Positions 40,574-49,373 of a DNA stretch of 64,000 nucleotides are shown here, piece after piece. Origin of the DNA: Coleofasciculus sp. FACHB-1120 (GTDB lineage: Bacteria; Cyanobacteriota; Cyanobacteriia; Cyanobacteriales; FACHB-T130); assembly GCF_014698845.1 (NCBI RefSeq), contig NZ_JACJTV010000010.1, forward strand, positions 118,523 through 182,522, given 5' to 3'. The position numbers and the translations under genes are program-made. Within the stretch, counting starts at the first letter, position 1. Each line of letters starts with the position of its first letter. The notes beneath the pieces were generated by a model that had not been told where the DNA came from, did not search any database, and was given only the letters and a program-made list of their open reading frames with translations.

Positions 40574-41084
40574 AAATGATTCCATTGATGCTCAAAGCGA
40601 GGGTCTACGACCGACCTCCGGTCAACGCGAGATCGTCATCACCCGTGTCTTCAACGCGCCCCGTGAACTGGTGTTCAAGGCGTGGACTGACCCGGAACAC
40701 GTAGCGCAGTGGTGGGGGCCGAAAGGCTTCACGACGAAGGTGACTGAGCTGGATCTGCGTCCAGGCGGTAAATCACGCTACGTCATGATTGGCCCAGACG
40801 GCACAGAGTACCCAGGCAAAGGTGTCTTCCGCGAAATCGTGCCTCTTGAACGGATTGTTACCACTGATGAATTTGATGAAGGCTTTGAAAAGGTCGTGAA
40901 CGCCGATCTACCCAAGGGAATGGTGATGACGGTGCTTTTCGAGGATATGGACGGCAAGACCAAGCTCACACTCCGCATTGTGCATGAGTCTGCTGAAGAC
41001 CGCCGGAAGCATGAGGAGATGGGGGTTATTGGCGGGTGGAACTCCAGCTTTGACTGCCTTGATGAGTTCTTGGCGAAAGCTTGA
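40563..41084 (+). CDS. SRPBCC/AHSA1 domain protein
   Basis: 173 aa from ATG at 40563, overlapping the ArsR stop. Activator-of-Hsp90-like START fold: EIVITRVFNAPRELVFKAWTDPEHVAQWWGPKGFTTKV, then ELDLRPGGKSRYVMIGPDGTEYPGKGVFREI and the C-terminal helix GWNSSFDCLDEFLAKA. Members bind hydrophobic small molecules. ArsR-SRPBCC pairs are common in bacteria; the ligand is unknown. Confidence 0.92.
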   Translation: MGNRNDSIDAQSEGLRPTSGQREIVITRVFNAPRELVFKAWTDPEHVAQWWGPKGFTTKVTELDLRPGGKSRYVMIGPDGTEYPGKGVFREIVPLERIVTTDEFDEGFEKVVNADLPKGMVMTVLFEDMDGKTKLTLRIVHESAEDRRKHEEMGVIGGWNSSFDCLDEFLAKA

Positions 41085-41205
41085 GTCTCCCTTGCCACGC
41101 ATGAGACGGTCAACTGGTGGTCTTTTGTGAAACGACTCAAGCGGAACATTAGTTTCGCCTTGCCGATACTTCCATATATGCAATGAACTCTCAAAAGGAG
41201 GAAAT

Positions 41206-41613
41206 ATGGCTACTAAAATTTTCGTGAATCTGCCTGTAAAAGACCTGAATCAGTCGGTTGAGTTTTTTACGAAACTTGGCTTCAGTTTTAACGCTCAATT
41301 TACTGATGAAACGGCGACTTGCATGATCGTCAGCGATGACATCTTCGTGATGCTATTGACTCATGACAAGTTTAAGACGTTTACTCCGAAAGAAATTTGT
41401 GATGCAACCAAAAGCACAGAAGTGCTGGTTTGCTTATCTTCTGACAGCCGAGAACAAGTCGATGAAATGGTTCGCAAAGCAGTCGCCGCTGGTGGATCAA
41501 CCTACAATGAACCACAAGACCACGGTTTTATGTACGCACATGGGTTTCAAGATTTAGATAGCCACATTTGGGAACTTGTCTACATGGAACCTAGTGCAAT
41601 AAATCAAGGTTGA
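41206..41613 (+). CDS. VOC/glyoxalase-like protein
   Basis: 135 aa, two beta-alpha-beta-beta-beta modules: KIFVNLPVKDLNQSVEFFTKLGFSFNAQFTDETATCMIVSDDIFVMLLT and QDHGFMYAHGFQDLDSHIWELVYMEP. The metal ligands of the C-terminal module (His in YAHGFQD and Glu in IWELVYM) are recognisable. It follows the SRPBCC gene by 120 bp with a good AAAAGGAGG site. Members detoxify methylglyoxal or antibiotics; the substrate is not determined. Confidence 0.9.
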   Translation: MATKIFVNLPVKDLNQSVEFFTKLGFSFNAQFTDETATCMIVSDDIFVMLLTHDKFKTFTPKEICDATKSTEVLVCLSSDSREQVDEMVRKAVAAGGSTYNEPQDHGFMYAHGFQDLDSHIWELVYMEPSAINQG

Positions 41614-41828
41614 AAACGGAATCAGAGGAATGCCATTCAAGGGTCGATCGTTGTGGTGGTGAAAGGAATTTTGGGTTGAGCGATCGCTAAGGCAGATTGC
41701 AATGCCCGATTTTCCAGTTGGTAAATTTGTGGCGATCGCATACCTAGAAATTTGCCCACAACTAACTCGGTAGTCCCCGAATGTCATCAACTGTTCGGGG
41801 TGTGGGGACAAGAACGTGCAACTCCAGC

Positions 41829-42440
41829 TTAGGCTTCTGGGAGGAGATACATCAGGCTATCAATCAAGCGATCGCTCTCCATCGGCAGAATATCCTGACT
41901 GTGAAGCACTTTCTGTACCAGCATGAAATGAACTAAGGCACCTATCAAAATGCGTGCAGTTGCTTCGGGGTCGGCAATCTTTAAGTTTGGATACGATGCC
42001 AGATACTGGCTCAAGGTTTCAACGCTAGGTTTTACTAGCGTGCGAACAAAGATTTGCGCCAGTTTGGGAAAGCGCCCAGACTCGCCAATAATTAGCCGCA
42101 ACAGGGCAATTTCTTCGCTATCACAAATGATCTCATTCAATGCCTTCGTTAATAGCTGCCGCAACATGACCCGACCATCTCCTTCCGGCAGCAGGGAACG
42201 TTGGATGATGGAAAGCTTTCTGTAAGCAAACCGTTGGATGAGGGCGGTGAACAATCCTTCTTTATCTTGAAAGTAACTGTAAACCGTTGCTTTGGATACG
42301 CCAGCCGCCTTCGCCACCCGATCCATGCTGGTAGCGGCATAGCCATGCACCAAAAACTCTTGCATTGCGCCTGTCAATATCTGTTCGGCTTTCTCTCCCA
42401 ACCCATCCTGCTTCGGTTCCGTCATCTTCGTCTGTCTCAT
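41829..42440 (-). CDS. TetR family repressor
   Basis: 203 aa. TetR helix-turn-helix: EKAEQILTGAMQEFLVHGYAATSMDRVAKAAGVSKATVYSYFQDKEGLFTALI. The C-terminal domain fits the TetR_C_7/AefR type. Start ATG at 42440, with MTEPKQ (residue 6) as an alternative. It is divergent from the DevBCA-like exporter operon, with the two CTAAAC-S-GTTTAG boxes between; these are the natural operators for auto-repression and control of the exporter. Confidence 0.94.
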   Translation of the reverse strand: MRQTKMTEPKQDGLGEKAEQILTGAMQEFLVHGYAATSMDRVAKAAGVSKATVYSYFQDKEGLFTALIQRFAYRKLSIIQRSLLPEGDGRVMLRQLLTKALNEIICDSEEIALLRLIIGESGRFPKLAQIFVRTLVKPSVETLSQYLASYPNLKIADPEATARILIGALVHFMLVQKVLHSQDILPMESDRLIDSLMYLLPEA

Positions 42441-42530
42441 CCATTCCCGATCTGATTGTCACAGTCATTCTAGGGGCATTCGCTTTGAGGAGTTCTAGAG
42501 AATTTTCAGGACTCCCTTGACGTTATTATA

Positions 42531-42572
42531 CTAAACCGTTTAGTTTAGTTATAGAAAAACTAAACGGTTTAG
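42531..42572. promoter_or_regulatory. Double TetR operator
   Basis: Two copies of a 13-bp palindrome, CTAAACCGTTTAG and CTAAACGGTTTAG, at 42531 and 42560, between the divergent repressor and exporter genes. A TTGAC -35-like element sits directly in front, so binding would block RNA polymerase. Confidence 0.88.
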
Positions 42573-42606
42573 TTTAGTCGCTTCCTAGAACTGGGGAATC
42601 TGACAG

Positions 42607-43803
42607 ATGATGCAAGAAGTGGCAGCAGGTAATCCATCCTCCAAACGTCTTTCCCGACCACTGACTCTGCTGGCGATCGCTGCAACGCTGGCAACAGGTG
42701 GAGTGATGGCATATAGCGTTTCGCAAGGGCGTATCCAGCAATCCAGTCCGACCCCATCCACAGTTATCAGTACGCCCCAAATCCAGACGGTGACGGCGTT
42801 GGGACGGCTAGAGCCAGAGGGTGAAGCGATCGCGCTTTCTGCACCCACATCTGCTGAGGGGAATCGAGTAGATCAACTGTTAGTCAAGGAAGGCGATCGC
42901 GTTCGCAAAGGACAAGCAATTGCGATACTCAACAGTCGCGCTCGCCTCCAGGCATCTGTGATGCAGGCACAAGAACAGGTGCGAGTTGCCCAAGCCAAAC
43001 TTGAACAGGTGCGTGCAGGAGCAAAGACGGGCGAAATCCAGGCGCAACGCTCCCAGATTGCCCAACTGGAAGCTGAACGGGTCGGGGACTTGAACGCGCA
43101 AGCCGCTACCGTTGCCCGTCTAGAAGCGGAAGTGCAAAATGCACAGGTGGAATATCAGCGCTACGCATTGCTTTACCAGAACGGAGCGGTTTCGGCATCC
43201 CAGCGCGATAGTAAACGACTGACACTTACAACTGCTCAAAAGCAACTTCAAGAAGCGCAAGCCGCCCGCGATCGCACTCGGAATTCTCGCCAACAGCAAC
43301 TCAATGAAGCCCGCGCCACCTTGGAGCGAATTGCAGAGGTGCGCCCAGTAGACGTGCAGGTAGCCCAAGCCGATGTCCGGCAAGCCTTAGCAGCCGTTGA
43401 GCAAGCCAAGGCAAACTTAGAGCAGGCATCCGTGCGATCGCCTCAAGATGGTCAAATCCTCAAAATTTATACCCGTCCTGGCGAACTAATTAGCAACGAC
43501 GGGATTGCGGAAATTGGGCGAACGCAACAGATGTTTGCGATTGCAGAAGTTTATCAGAGTGACATCAAGAACATCCGTCCAGGGCAAACGGCGCGGGTGA
43601 GTAGTGACTCGATTGACAGCGAACTCATTGGTACTGTCGAACAGGTTGGCTACAAAGTGCTGCGCCAAGACATTGTGAATAGCGATCCCTCCGCCAATAT
43701 TGATGGGCGCATTGTGGAAGTCAAAATTCGTCTGGATGCAGACTCTACTCGCAAGGCTGCCCGACTCACGAATCAGCAAGTTAAGGTGGTCATTGAACTA
43801 TGA
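42607..43803 (+). CDS. devB: HlyD/DevB-like membrane fusion protein
   Basis: 398 aa. N-terminal TM anchor (LTLLAIAATLATGGVMAYSV), lipoyl-like domain (VTALGRLEPEGEAIALSAPTSAEGNRVDQLLVKEGDRVRKGQAIAIL), a long helical hairpin of coiled coil (AQEQVRVAQAKLEQVRAGAKTGEIQAQR through VAQADVRQALAAVEQAKANLEQ) and the beta-barrel domain VRSPQDGQILKIYTRPGE. It is the periplasmic adaptor linking the DevC/DevA pump to an outer-membrane tunnel. It overlaps devC by 4 bp. Confidence 0.93.
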   Translation: MMQEVAAGNPSSKRLSRPLTLLAIAATLATGGVMAYSVSQGRIQQSSPTPSTVISTPQIQTVTALGRLEPEGEAIALSAPTSAEGNRVDQLLVKEGDRVRKGQAIAILNSRARLQASVMQAQEQVRVAQAKLEQVRAGAKTGEIQAQRSQIAQLEAERVGDLNAQAATVARLEAEVQNAQVEYQRYALLYQNGAVSASQRDSKRLTLTTAQKQLQEAQAARDRTRNSRQQQLNEARATLERIAEVRPVDVQVAQADVRQALAAVEQAKANLEQASVRSPQDGQILKIYTRPGELISNDGIAEIGRTQQMFAIAEVYQSDIKNIRPGQTARVSSDSIDSELIGTVEQVGYKVLRQDIVNSDPSANIDGRIVEVKIRLDADSTRKAARLTNQQVKVVIEL

Positions 43804-44972
43804 TTAGCTTCCAACAACTCCAACGTCGAACACCGTTAGGATGGCTGCAACTGAGTCATCAAAAAGGAAAACTGGTCGTCGCGTGTGCGGGTGTTGTGTT
43901 TGCAGATGTCTTGATGTTGATGCAGTTGGGGTTTCAGGGTGCGCTATTCAACAGCGCCGTTCTTGTCCACAATAGCGTTCGCGCCGATGTCGTTCTGCTC
44001 AGCCCTCAAGCGCGCAATCTAACCAATATGTCGTCCTTCCCGCGACGGCGGTTGTACCAGTCGATGGATATTCCGGGCGTTCAGTCTGCGGAAGCGCTCT
44101 ACGCCAACATGGTGAACTGGAAGCATCCGACCACCCAGCGCGAAACCAGTATGCTGATGTTAGGATTTGACCCTAACAGCTCAGTCTTTGAGCAACCAGA
44201 CATTAACCAACAATTAAACCAGATTAAGCTGCCTAACACAGTTTTGTTTGACAGCGGTAGCCGTGGAGACTACAAAGCAGCGATCGCGCAACTCGAACAA
44301 AACCAGCCACTAAAGACAGAAATTGAGCGCCATAGTGTTACCGTTGCTGGCAAAATTCGCATCGGATCTTCCTTTGGTGCAGACGGACACCTGATTACCA
44401 GCGACCAAAACTTTCTGCGGTTGTTTCCCCGCAGACAGGCAAGCAGCGTTAGTGTCGGCTTACTGCAACTGCAACCCGGAACCGATCCAGTGCAAACGGT
44501 ACAAGCTTTGAAAGCACACTTGCCCAATGATGTTCAGGTTCTGACTCGGCAGGAATTTATCGAGTTTGAAAGAAGCTACTGGGCAAAGAATACACCGATT
44601 GGATTTATTTTTAACTTGGGCGTGACAATGGGCTTCATTGTTGGCGTCATCATCGTCTACCAAGTTCTCTCAACAGATGTGAATGCTCACATGGGAGAAT
44701 ACGCCACTTTCAAGGCAATGGGCTATCGCAATCGCTATCTACTCATGGTGGTGTTTGAAGAAGCCGTTATCTTGGCAATCATCGGCTTTATCCCTAGTAT
44801 TGCCATTTCCGCAGGACTGTACCGCCTGACTCGTAATGCGACGAATTTGCCTCTCTACATGACTGTGGCGCGAGGGATTTTTGTGTTGGTGTTGACGATG
44901 GTGATGTGTACCTTGTCTGGAGCGATCGCTACCCGCAAATTGCAATCCGCTGACCCGGCTGATATGTTTTAG
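43800..44972 (+). CDS. devC: DevC-like ABC exporter permease
   Basis: 390 aa, FtsX/MacB-type permease. A TM segment at about residues 24-50 is followed by a large periplasmic domain (SVRADVVLLSPQARNLTNMSSFPRRRLYQSM...), and three TM helices occur at the C-terminus (IGFIFNLGVTMGFIVGVIIVYQVL, EEAVILAIIGFIPSIAISAGLY, IFVLVLTMVMCTLSGAIATRKL). The DevC landmark 'P-RR' (SFPRRRLYQ) and 'ILCLSP' (VVLLSPQA) are present. It exports glycolipids in heterocyst formers and other compounds in paralogues. The substrate here is unknown. Confidence 0.94.
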   Translation: MISFQQLQRRTPLGWLQLSHQKGKLVVACAGVVFADVLMLMQLGFQGALFNSAVLVHNSVRADVVLLSPQARNLTNMSSFPRRRLYQSMDIPGVQSAEALYANMVNWKHPTTQRETSMLMLGFDPNSSVFEQPDINQQLNQIKLPNTVLFDSGSRGDYKAAIAQLEQNQPLKTEIERHSVTVAGKIRIGSSFGADGHLITSDQNFLRLFPRRQASSVSVGLLQLQPGTDPVQTVQALKAHLPNDVQVLTRQEFIEFERSYWAKNTPIGFIFNLGVTMGFIVGVIIVYQVLSTDVNAHMGEYATFKAMGYRNRYLLMVVFEEAVILAIIGFIPSIAISAGLYRLTRNATNLPLYMTVARGIFVLVLTMVMCTLSGAIATRKLQSADPADMF

Positions 44973-45034
44973 GGAATGGTTAACGAGAAGAATTTTTTGA
45001 CATCAAAATTACCAATTATCAATTATTAAATACC

Positions 45035-45739
45035 ATGCCTCCTCAACCTGTCATTTCTATTCAAAACCTCAATCATTACTTTGGTCAAGGTCAACTCCGC
45101 AAACAAGTTTTATTTGACATCAGTTTAGAAATTAATGCTGGTGAGATTATCATCATGACCGGCCCCTCTGGTTCCGGCAAAACCACGCTGCTAACTTTAG
45201 TCGGTGGACTGCGATCTGCCCAATCGGGTAGTCTCAAGGTGTTAGGACAAGAACTCTGTGGTGCAAATCCGACAGCACTGGTACAAGCGCGACGGCACAA
45301 TGGTTATATCTTTCAGGCGCACAACTTGCACGGTAGCTTAACGGCACTCCAGAACGTCAAGATGGGCTTAGAGTTGCACAAGGACATTTCTCCACACCAG
45401 ATGCGCCAGCGCTCAGCCGAAATGCTAGAACAAGTAGGATTGGGAAATCGGATCAATTACTATCCCGCCGATCTGTCGGGTGGGCAAAAGCAACGGGTAG
45501 CGATCGCTCGTGCCTTGGTAAGCCGTCCCAAAATGATTCTTGCTGATGAACCGACTGCTGCTCTCGATAGCAAATCCGGTCGTGAAGTTGTTAGCCTAAT
45601 GCAAACGCTGGCAAAAGAACAAGGTTGCACCATTCTACTGGTGACTCATGACAACCGCATTTTGGATATTGCCGATCGCATTGTTCACATGGAGGATGGA
45701 CACTTAATAAGTGATACTGCGCTGGCATCAGTCGCTTAG
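45035..45739 (+). CDS. devA: DevA-like ABC exporter ATPase
   Basis: 234 aa. Walker A MTGPSGSGKTTLLTLVGGL, Q-loop YIFQAHNLHGSL, signature LSGGQKQRVAIARALVSRP, Walker B MILADEPTAALDS, H-loop LLVTHDNRIL. It forms the energising subunit for DevC. The spacer to devC is about 60 bp but the three genes clearly form one operon under the TetR repressor upstream. Confidence 0.95.
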   Translation: MPPQPVISIQNLNHYFGQGQLRKQVLFDISLEINAGEIIIMTGPSGSGKTTLLTLVGGLRSAQSGSLKVLGQELCGANPTALVQARRHNGYIFQAHNLHGSLTALQNVKMGLELHKDISPHQMRQRSAEMLEQVGLGNRINYYPADLSGGQKQRVAIARALVSRPKMILADEPTAALDSKSGREVVSLMQTLAKEQGCTILLVTHDNRILDIADRIVHMEDGHLISDTALASVA

Positions 45740-45787
45740 AAACGGGTTGTAAATATAGCAATTGTCTATGGGATGCAGTACGGTTTA

Positions 45788-45869
45788 ACCCCACCCCTGC
45801 CCCTCCCCGTAAACGAGGAGGGGTTCAATATTCTGCCCTCTTCGTTCACCCAGAGGGGTTGGGGGTGAG
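45788..45869. repeat. GC-rich palindromic repeat
   Basis: Outer arms ACCCCACCCCTG and GGGGTTGGGGGTGA, with an inner hairpin CCCCTCCCCG...CGAGGAGGGG. Related in sequence to the element inside the pseudouridine synthase gene at 46.9 kb. Confidence 0.6.
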
Positions 45870-45925
45870 ATTCCTTAATTCTTATTGAGGTCTTTTTGTT
45901 GTAGGTGTTGCTGGACTGATCGCAG

Positions 45926-47635
45926 GTGCAGGGAAAAATGGAGACTTACAAAAGACTATCTATGGAGGTTGCTAAAAGTATTCAAAGCTATTGGTATGAA
46001 GGGCGCTGTCCTCAAAGTGGTGAACTGCTGAGACTACCCCGCACCCCGGAAGCAGAAGCGATCGCTAGAGAGTTAATGCAGCATCTTGCCAATAATGACT
46101 GTTATTCCGATGAAGGCAAGATGTATGGAATCCTGCTGGTTGAACTGCCGAATGGCGAACAACAGATACTTAAAGCCTTCTCTGGTCTTCTCAATGGTAA
46201 TAGCACGATCGAGGGCTGGGTGCCGCCAATTCCGGGACGAGATGAAGTTGCCCTAGAAGAAGCCCACACCTTAGCTCAACTGGAGGCGATTAAGCAGGAA
46301 TTGATTACCCTGAAGCAACTTCCAGAATGGCAGCAGTACGAAACGCACTCTCGCAAGTTTCAACAGCAGTTGCAAGAAATGAGCGATCGCCATCGAGATT
46401 GCAAGCAGCAACGACACCGAAAACGTCAGCGACTCTGCGAAACGCTGACTGGAGAAGCGCTAACGATTGCCCTTGAAGAACTTGACGAAGAAAGTCGTCA
46501 GCATGGAATTGAGCGACGAATGCTCAAACGCCAGCAGAATGATGTGTTGCAGCCACTCAAGCAACGGATTGAAGCAACCCAGGCGCGGATGCGCGAACTC
46601 AAACAACAGCGCAAAGAACTATCCCGCGAATTGCAGACTCAGATGCACGCGGCATACAGCCTGACTAATTTTGCAGGGCAGTCTCTATCGTTGCAGCAAT
46701 TGATGCCAGGAGGTTCTATGCCTACTGGAACCGGAGACTGTTGCGCCCCCAAGCTGCTGCACTATGCGGCAACGCATGGGCTTAAACCACTGGCAATGGC
46801 AGAGTTTTGGTGGGGGTCATCCTCAGCAGATCGAGACAAAATTCAAGGAGAATTTTATGGAGCCTGTGCGGAACGCTGTCAGCCGTTGATGGGGTTTCTG
46901 CTATCGGGATGGGAACCTACCCCCCCCTTCAATCCTCCCCTGCCCCCCCTTAAAAAGGGGGGGCAGGGAGGAAAAGGCCCCTCCCCTCTCAGGGGAGGGG
47001 TTTGGGGAGAGGTTCCGATTCTTTATGAAGACGAATGGCTGATTGCGGTAAATAAACCCGCAGGGTTACTATCTGTACCTGGTCGTTATCGCGATCGCTT
47101 TGATAGTGTCCTCAGTCGCTTGCGTCATCTATTGCCAGATGGCATGGCGATCGCATCTGTGCATCGTCTGGATCAAGAAACATCTGGTATTCTCTTGCTG
47201 GCACGCGATCGCCAAACCCATCGCCAACTGAGTCAGCAGTTTCAGCAGCGGCAAGTTCACAAGGTTTATGAAGCCGTACTTTCCGGTTCTGTGACAGTTG
47301 AGCAAGGTACGGTTGAATTACCGCTGTGGGGAGATCCTGAGAATCGTCCGTATCAGAAAGTCGATGAACGCGGTAAACCTAGCTTGACTCGCTTCCAAGT
47401 TATCGCCAAGGAAGATAACTATACTCGTGTAGAGTTTATACCCTTAACCGGACGCACCCATCAGCTACGGGTTCACGCAGCCGATCCGCGAGGACTTGGG
47501 GTAACAATATTGGGCGATCGCCTTTATGGATGCCCTACAACTGCCAGTCGCTTACATCTGCACGCCAGGGAACTTCGCTTTGTGCATCCGCAATCTGGAG
47601 AAACTTTGCATTTACAAACAAAGACACCGTTTTGA
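45926..47635 (+). CDS. RluA-family pseudouridine synthase with N-terminal extension
   Basis: 569 aa, longer than a standard RluA (about 220-330 aa). The N-terminal 290 residues are a cyanobacterial extension with a coiled coil (EMSDRHRDCKQQRHRKRQRLCETL). From about residue 370 comes the catalytic domain: EVPILYEDEWLIAVNKPAGLLSVPG, the catalytic-Asp motif VHRLDQETSGILLLARD, and LTGRTHQLRVHAADPRGLGVTILGDRLYG. It isomerises uridine in rRNA or tRNA. Residues about 331-364 (PTPPFNPPLPPLKKGGQGG and GPSPLRGGVWGEVP) come from a repeat element inserted in frame. Start at 45926 uncertain; METYKRL (residue 5) is possible. Confidence 0.9.
   Translation: MQGKMETYKRLSMEVAKSIQSYWYEGRCPQSGELLRLPRTPEAEAIARELMQHLANNDCYSDEGKMYGILLVELPNGEQQILKAFSGLLNGNSTIEGWVPPIPGRDEVALEEAHTLAQLEAIKQELITLKQLPEWQQYETHSRKFQQQLQEMSDRHRDCKQQRHRKRQRLCETLTGEALTIALEELDEESRQHGIERRMLKRQQNDVLQPLKQRIEATQARMRELKQQRKELSRELQTQMHAAYSLTNFAGQSLSLQQLMPGGSMPTGTGDCCAPKLLHYAATHGLKPLAMAEFWWGSSSADRDKIQGEFYGACAERCQPLMGFLLSGWEPTPPFNPPLPPLKKGGQGGKGPSPLRGGVWGEVPILYEDEWLIAVNKPAGLLSVPGRYRDRFDSVLSRLRHLLPDGMAIASVHRLDQETSGILLLARDRQTHRQLSQQFQQRQVHKVYEAVLSGSVTVEQGTVELPLWGDPENRPYQKVDERGKPSLTRFQVIAKEDNYTRVEFIPLTGRTHQLRVHAADPRGLGVTILGDRLYGCPTTASRLHLHARELRFVHPQSGETLHLQTKTPF
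46912..47016 (+). repeat. 105-nt palindromic repeat inserted in frame in the pseudouridine synthase gene
   Basis: Terminal inverted repeats GGAACCT...AGGTTCC flank GC-rich hairpin arms. 105 nt equals 35 codons, so the frame is kept and a Pro/Gly-rich linker is added. Confidence 0.75.
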
Positions 47636-47679
47636 TAAATTGCTTGTATGACGGTAACTTATCAAAGGCCATCACCACT

Positions 47680-48792
47680 TCAAAAAGCTCCACGATAAAC
47701 ACCGATTCCAAAGCCGGACAAACCACCCCCAGAACCGATGGCAATCGTTTTGCCATCTGGGCTAAAAGCAATACTGCTTGTGTATATGCGACCAAGATGC
47801 TGCTCGTCGAAGAAACCCTCATACAGTGTTTTATGTAGCGTTCCGGTTCGCAAATTCCACAATTTGACTGAATGCTTCATAGAATCAATAGCAACAAGCT
47901 TCTGCCCATCGCCGCTAATTGCAGTGAGAGTCCCCCCCCTTTCGGGTATCGTGTGGAGAAGCTGCTTTGTTCTCAGGTTCCATATCTTGATGGAATCTGC
48001 AACACTAACCAGAGTCTGCCCATCGGGAGCGATCGCAATAGAACTAATTGGGCTAGTATTTCCTTCGAGAGTACCCAGCAGTTTTCCTGTCTTGATATCC
48101 CATAGCTTAATGCTGGTGTCCTTACTGGTATTTTGATCCATAAATTCTCCACCGCCAGTCGCAAGCATCTGACCGTTTGGGCTGAGGGCAATCGACAGAG
48201 TTGGAGTTGATTGTGGATTAATAGTCTGTAGCAGTTTGCCTGTTTTGAGGTTCCACACCAATACTTTCTTGTCATCGCTGGCACTTACTAAAGTTTGCCC
48301 ATCCGCAGCGATCGCAAGGCGATTGACCTGTTGGGAATGCCCGTTCAAGGTGCGGAGAAGTTTGTTAGTTTTCAGGTTCCACACCTTAATGGTTTTGTCA
48401 TTATTAAAGGGTGCTTTCTGGTCAACCGTCACCAAGGTTTGGACATCGGGAGTAATCGCAACGATACCGGCGGCATATACTTTTTCATTCAGGGTACGTA
48501 GCAGCTTACCTGTTTTGAGGTTCCACAGCTTGATTGCCGCACCAGGGCTATGGCTGACCAGGATTTGACCATCACGGCTGAATGTTAGAAAAGTAACATC
48601 GTTGTTATGCCCGCTTAAACCATAGATTTGCTCGAAGTCTCTTTTGGAGCTAGGAGCTGTTGGAGTTGTTGAGCTGGGTTGGGTTGAGGGTTGGGCTGTT
48701 GATGGGAGTTTAGCGATCGCACCTGTGACAACTGTTGCCATAACAGCCAGAGCGATCGCATTTTTCCAAGACAATTGCTTAAGATTTTTCAT
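47680..48792 (-). CDS. WD40 repeat protein with signal peptide
   Basis: 370 aa from ATG at 48792; the reading frame extends upstream, but this ATG starts a membrane/signal segment (WKNAIALAVMATVVTGAIAKLPSTAQ). After a Pro/Ser/Thr linker come six or seven WD40 blades with the common GH...WD pattern, for instance SGHNNDVTFLTFSRDGQILVS, IKLWNLKTGKLLRTLNEK, NGHSQQVNRLAIAADGQTLVSASDDKKVLVWNLKTGKLLQTI. It probably works in the periplasm as a scaffold. A second WD40-like gene with a similar layout is at 54.3 kb. Confidence 0.9.
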   Translation of the reverse strand: MKNLKQLSWKNAIALAVMATVVTGAIAKLPSTAQPSTQPSSTTPTAPSSKRDFEQIYGLSGHNNDVTFLTFSRDGQILVSHSPGAAIKLWNLKTGKLLRTLNEKVYAAGIVAITPDVQTLVTVDQKAPFNNDKTIKVWNLKTNKLLRTLNGHSQQVNRLAIAADGQTLVSASDDKKVLVWNLKTGKLLQTINPQSTPTLSIALSPNGQMLATGGGEFMDQNTSKDTSIKLWDIKTGKLLGTLEGNTSPISSIAIAPDGQTLVSVADSIKIWNLRTKQLLHTIPERGGTLTAISGDGQKLVAIDSMKHSVKLWNLRTGTLHKTLYEGFFDEQHLGRIYTSSIAFSPDGKTIAIGSGGGLSGFGIGVYRGAF

Positions 48793-49373
48793 ATAGATAG
48801 GTCTATCGCTCAGGTAGGACAAAAACTTTATGACTCGCCGATACAATCCAATAAGACGGCAGTTGTATACGTAAATGTTGCCGTCATCAAAGTTACGACA
48901 GCCCGACCTTAACAAAGTAATTTGCGATCGCACATCACCCAGTTGATTCACCCAACTGATTGATGCTTTTTTGTACTGGTAGCAGTAAATGCAAGAAAGT
49001 CCTGTTTGGGAGCAAATTATCGGAGTTTGAGCTGATTGACTGACAAATCTCGGAGGCAAATCTCGGATCTGTAGTCTGGTTAGAGCGTCAGCGAAACCCA
49101 GCGCTAATACAGTTTTCCCTACTTACTCTCCCTTGAAAGCTAAAGCCTTACAGTATGAACGCGCCTACGCTTACGTTCTACCTAACCTAGAAATTTTCAA
49201 GGGTTTCAGGAGTTTTGAATCGTCTTTCAAGGGGTTAAAACCAAAGTTGATTTCTGACCCCCGACTCTCTGAAATTGTCCAATTGGTGTTCATTGTTCTG
49301 CTTAGAGTCACCCAGCACATCCATGACTTTTCCACTCAAAGCATCTTTGAAGAGCCGGGGAAATCCGCCAAAA
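48793..49373. other. Spacer between WD40 and ABC transporter genes
   Basis: Some frames are open on the plus strand (49133 on), but their translation has no recognisable pattern and overlaps the transporter start. HIP1 occurs near 48.93 kb. Nothing else is supported. Confidence 0.35.
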
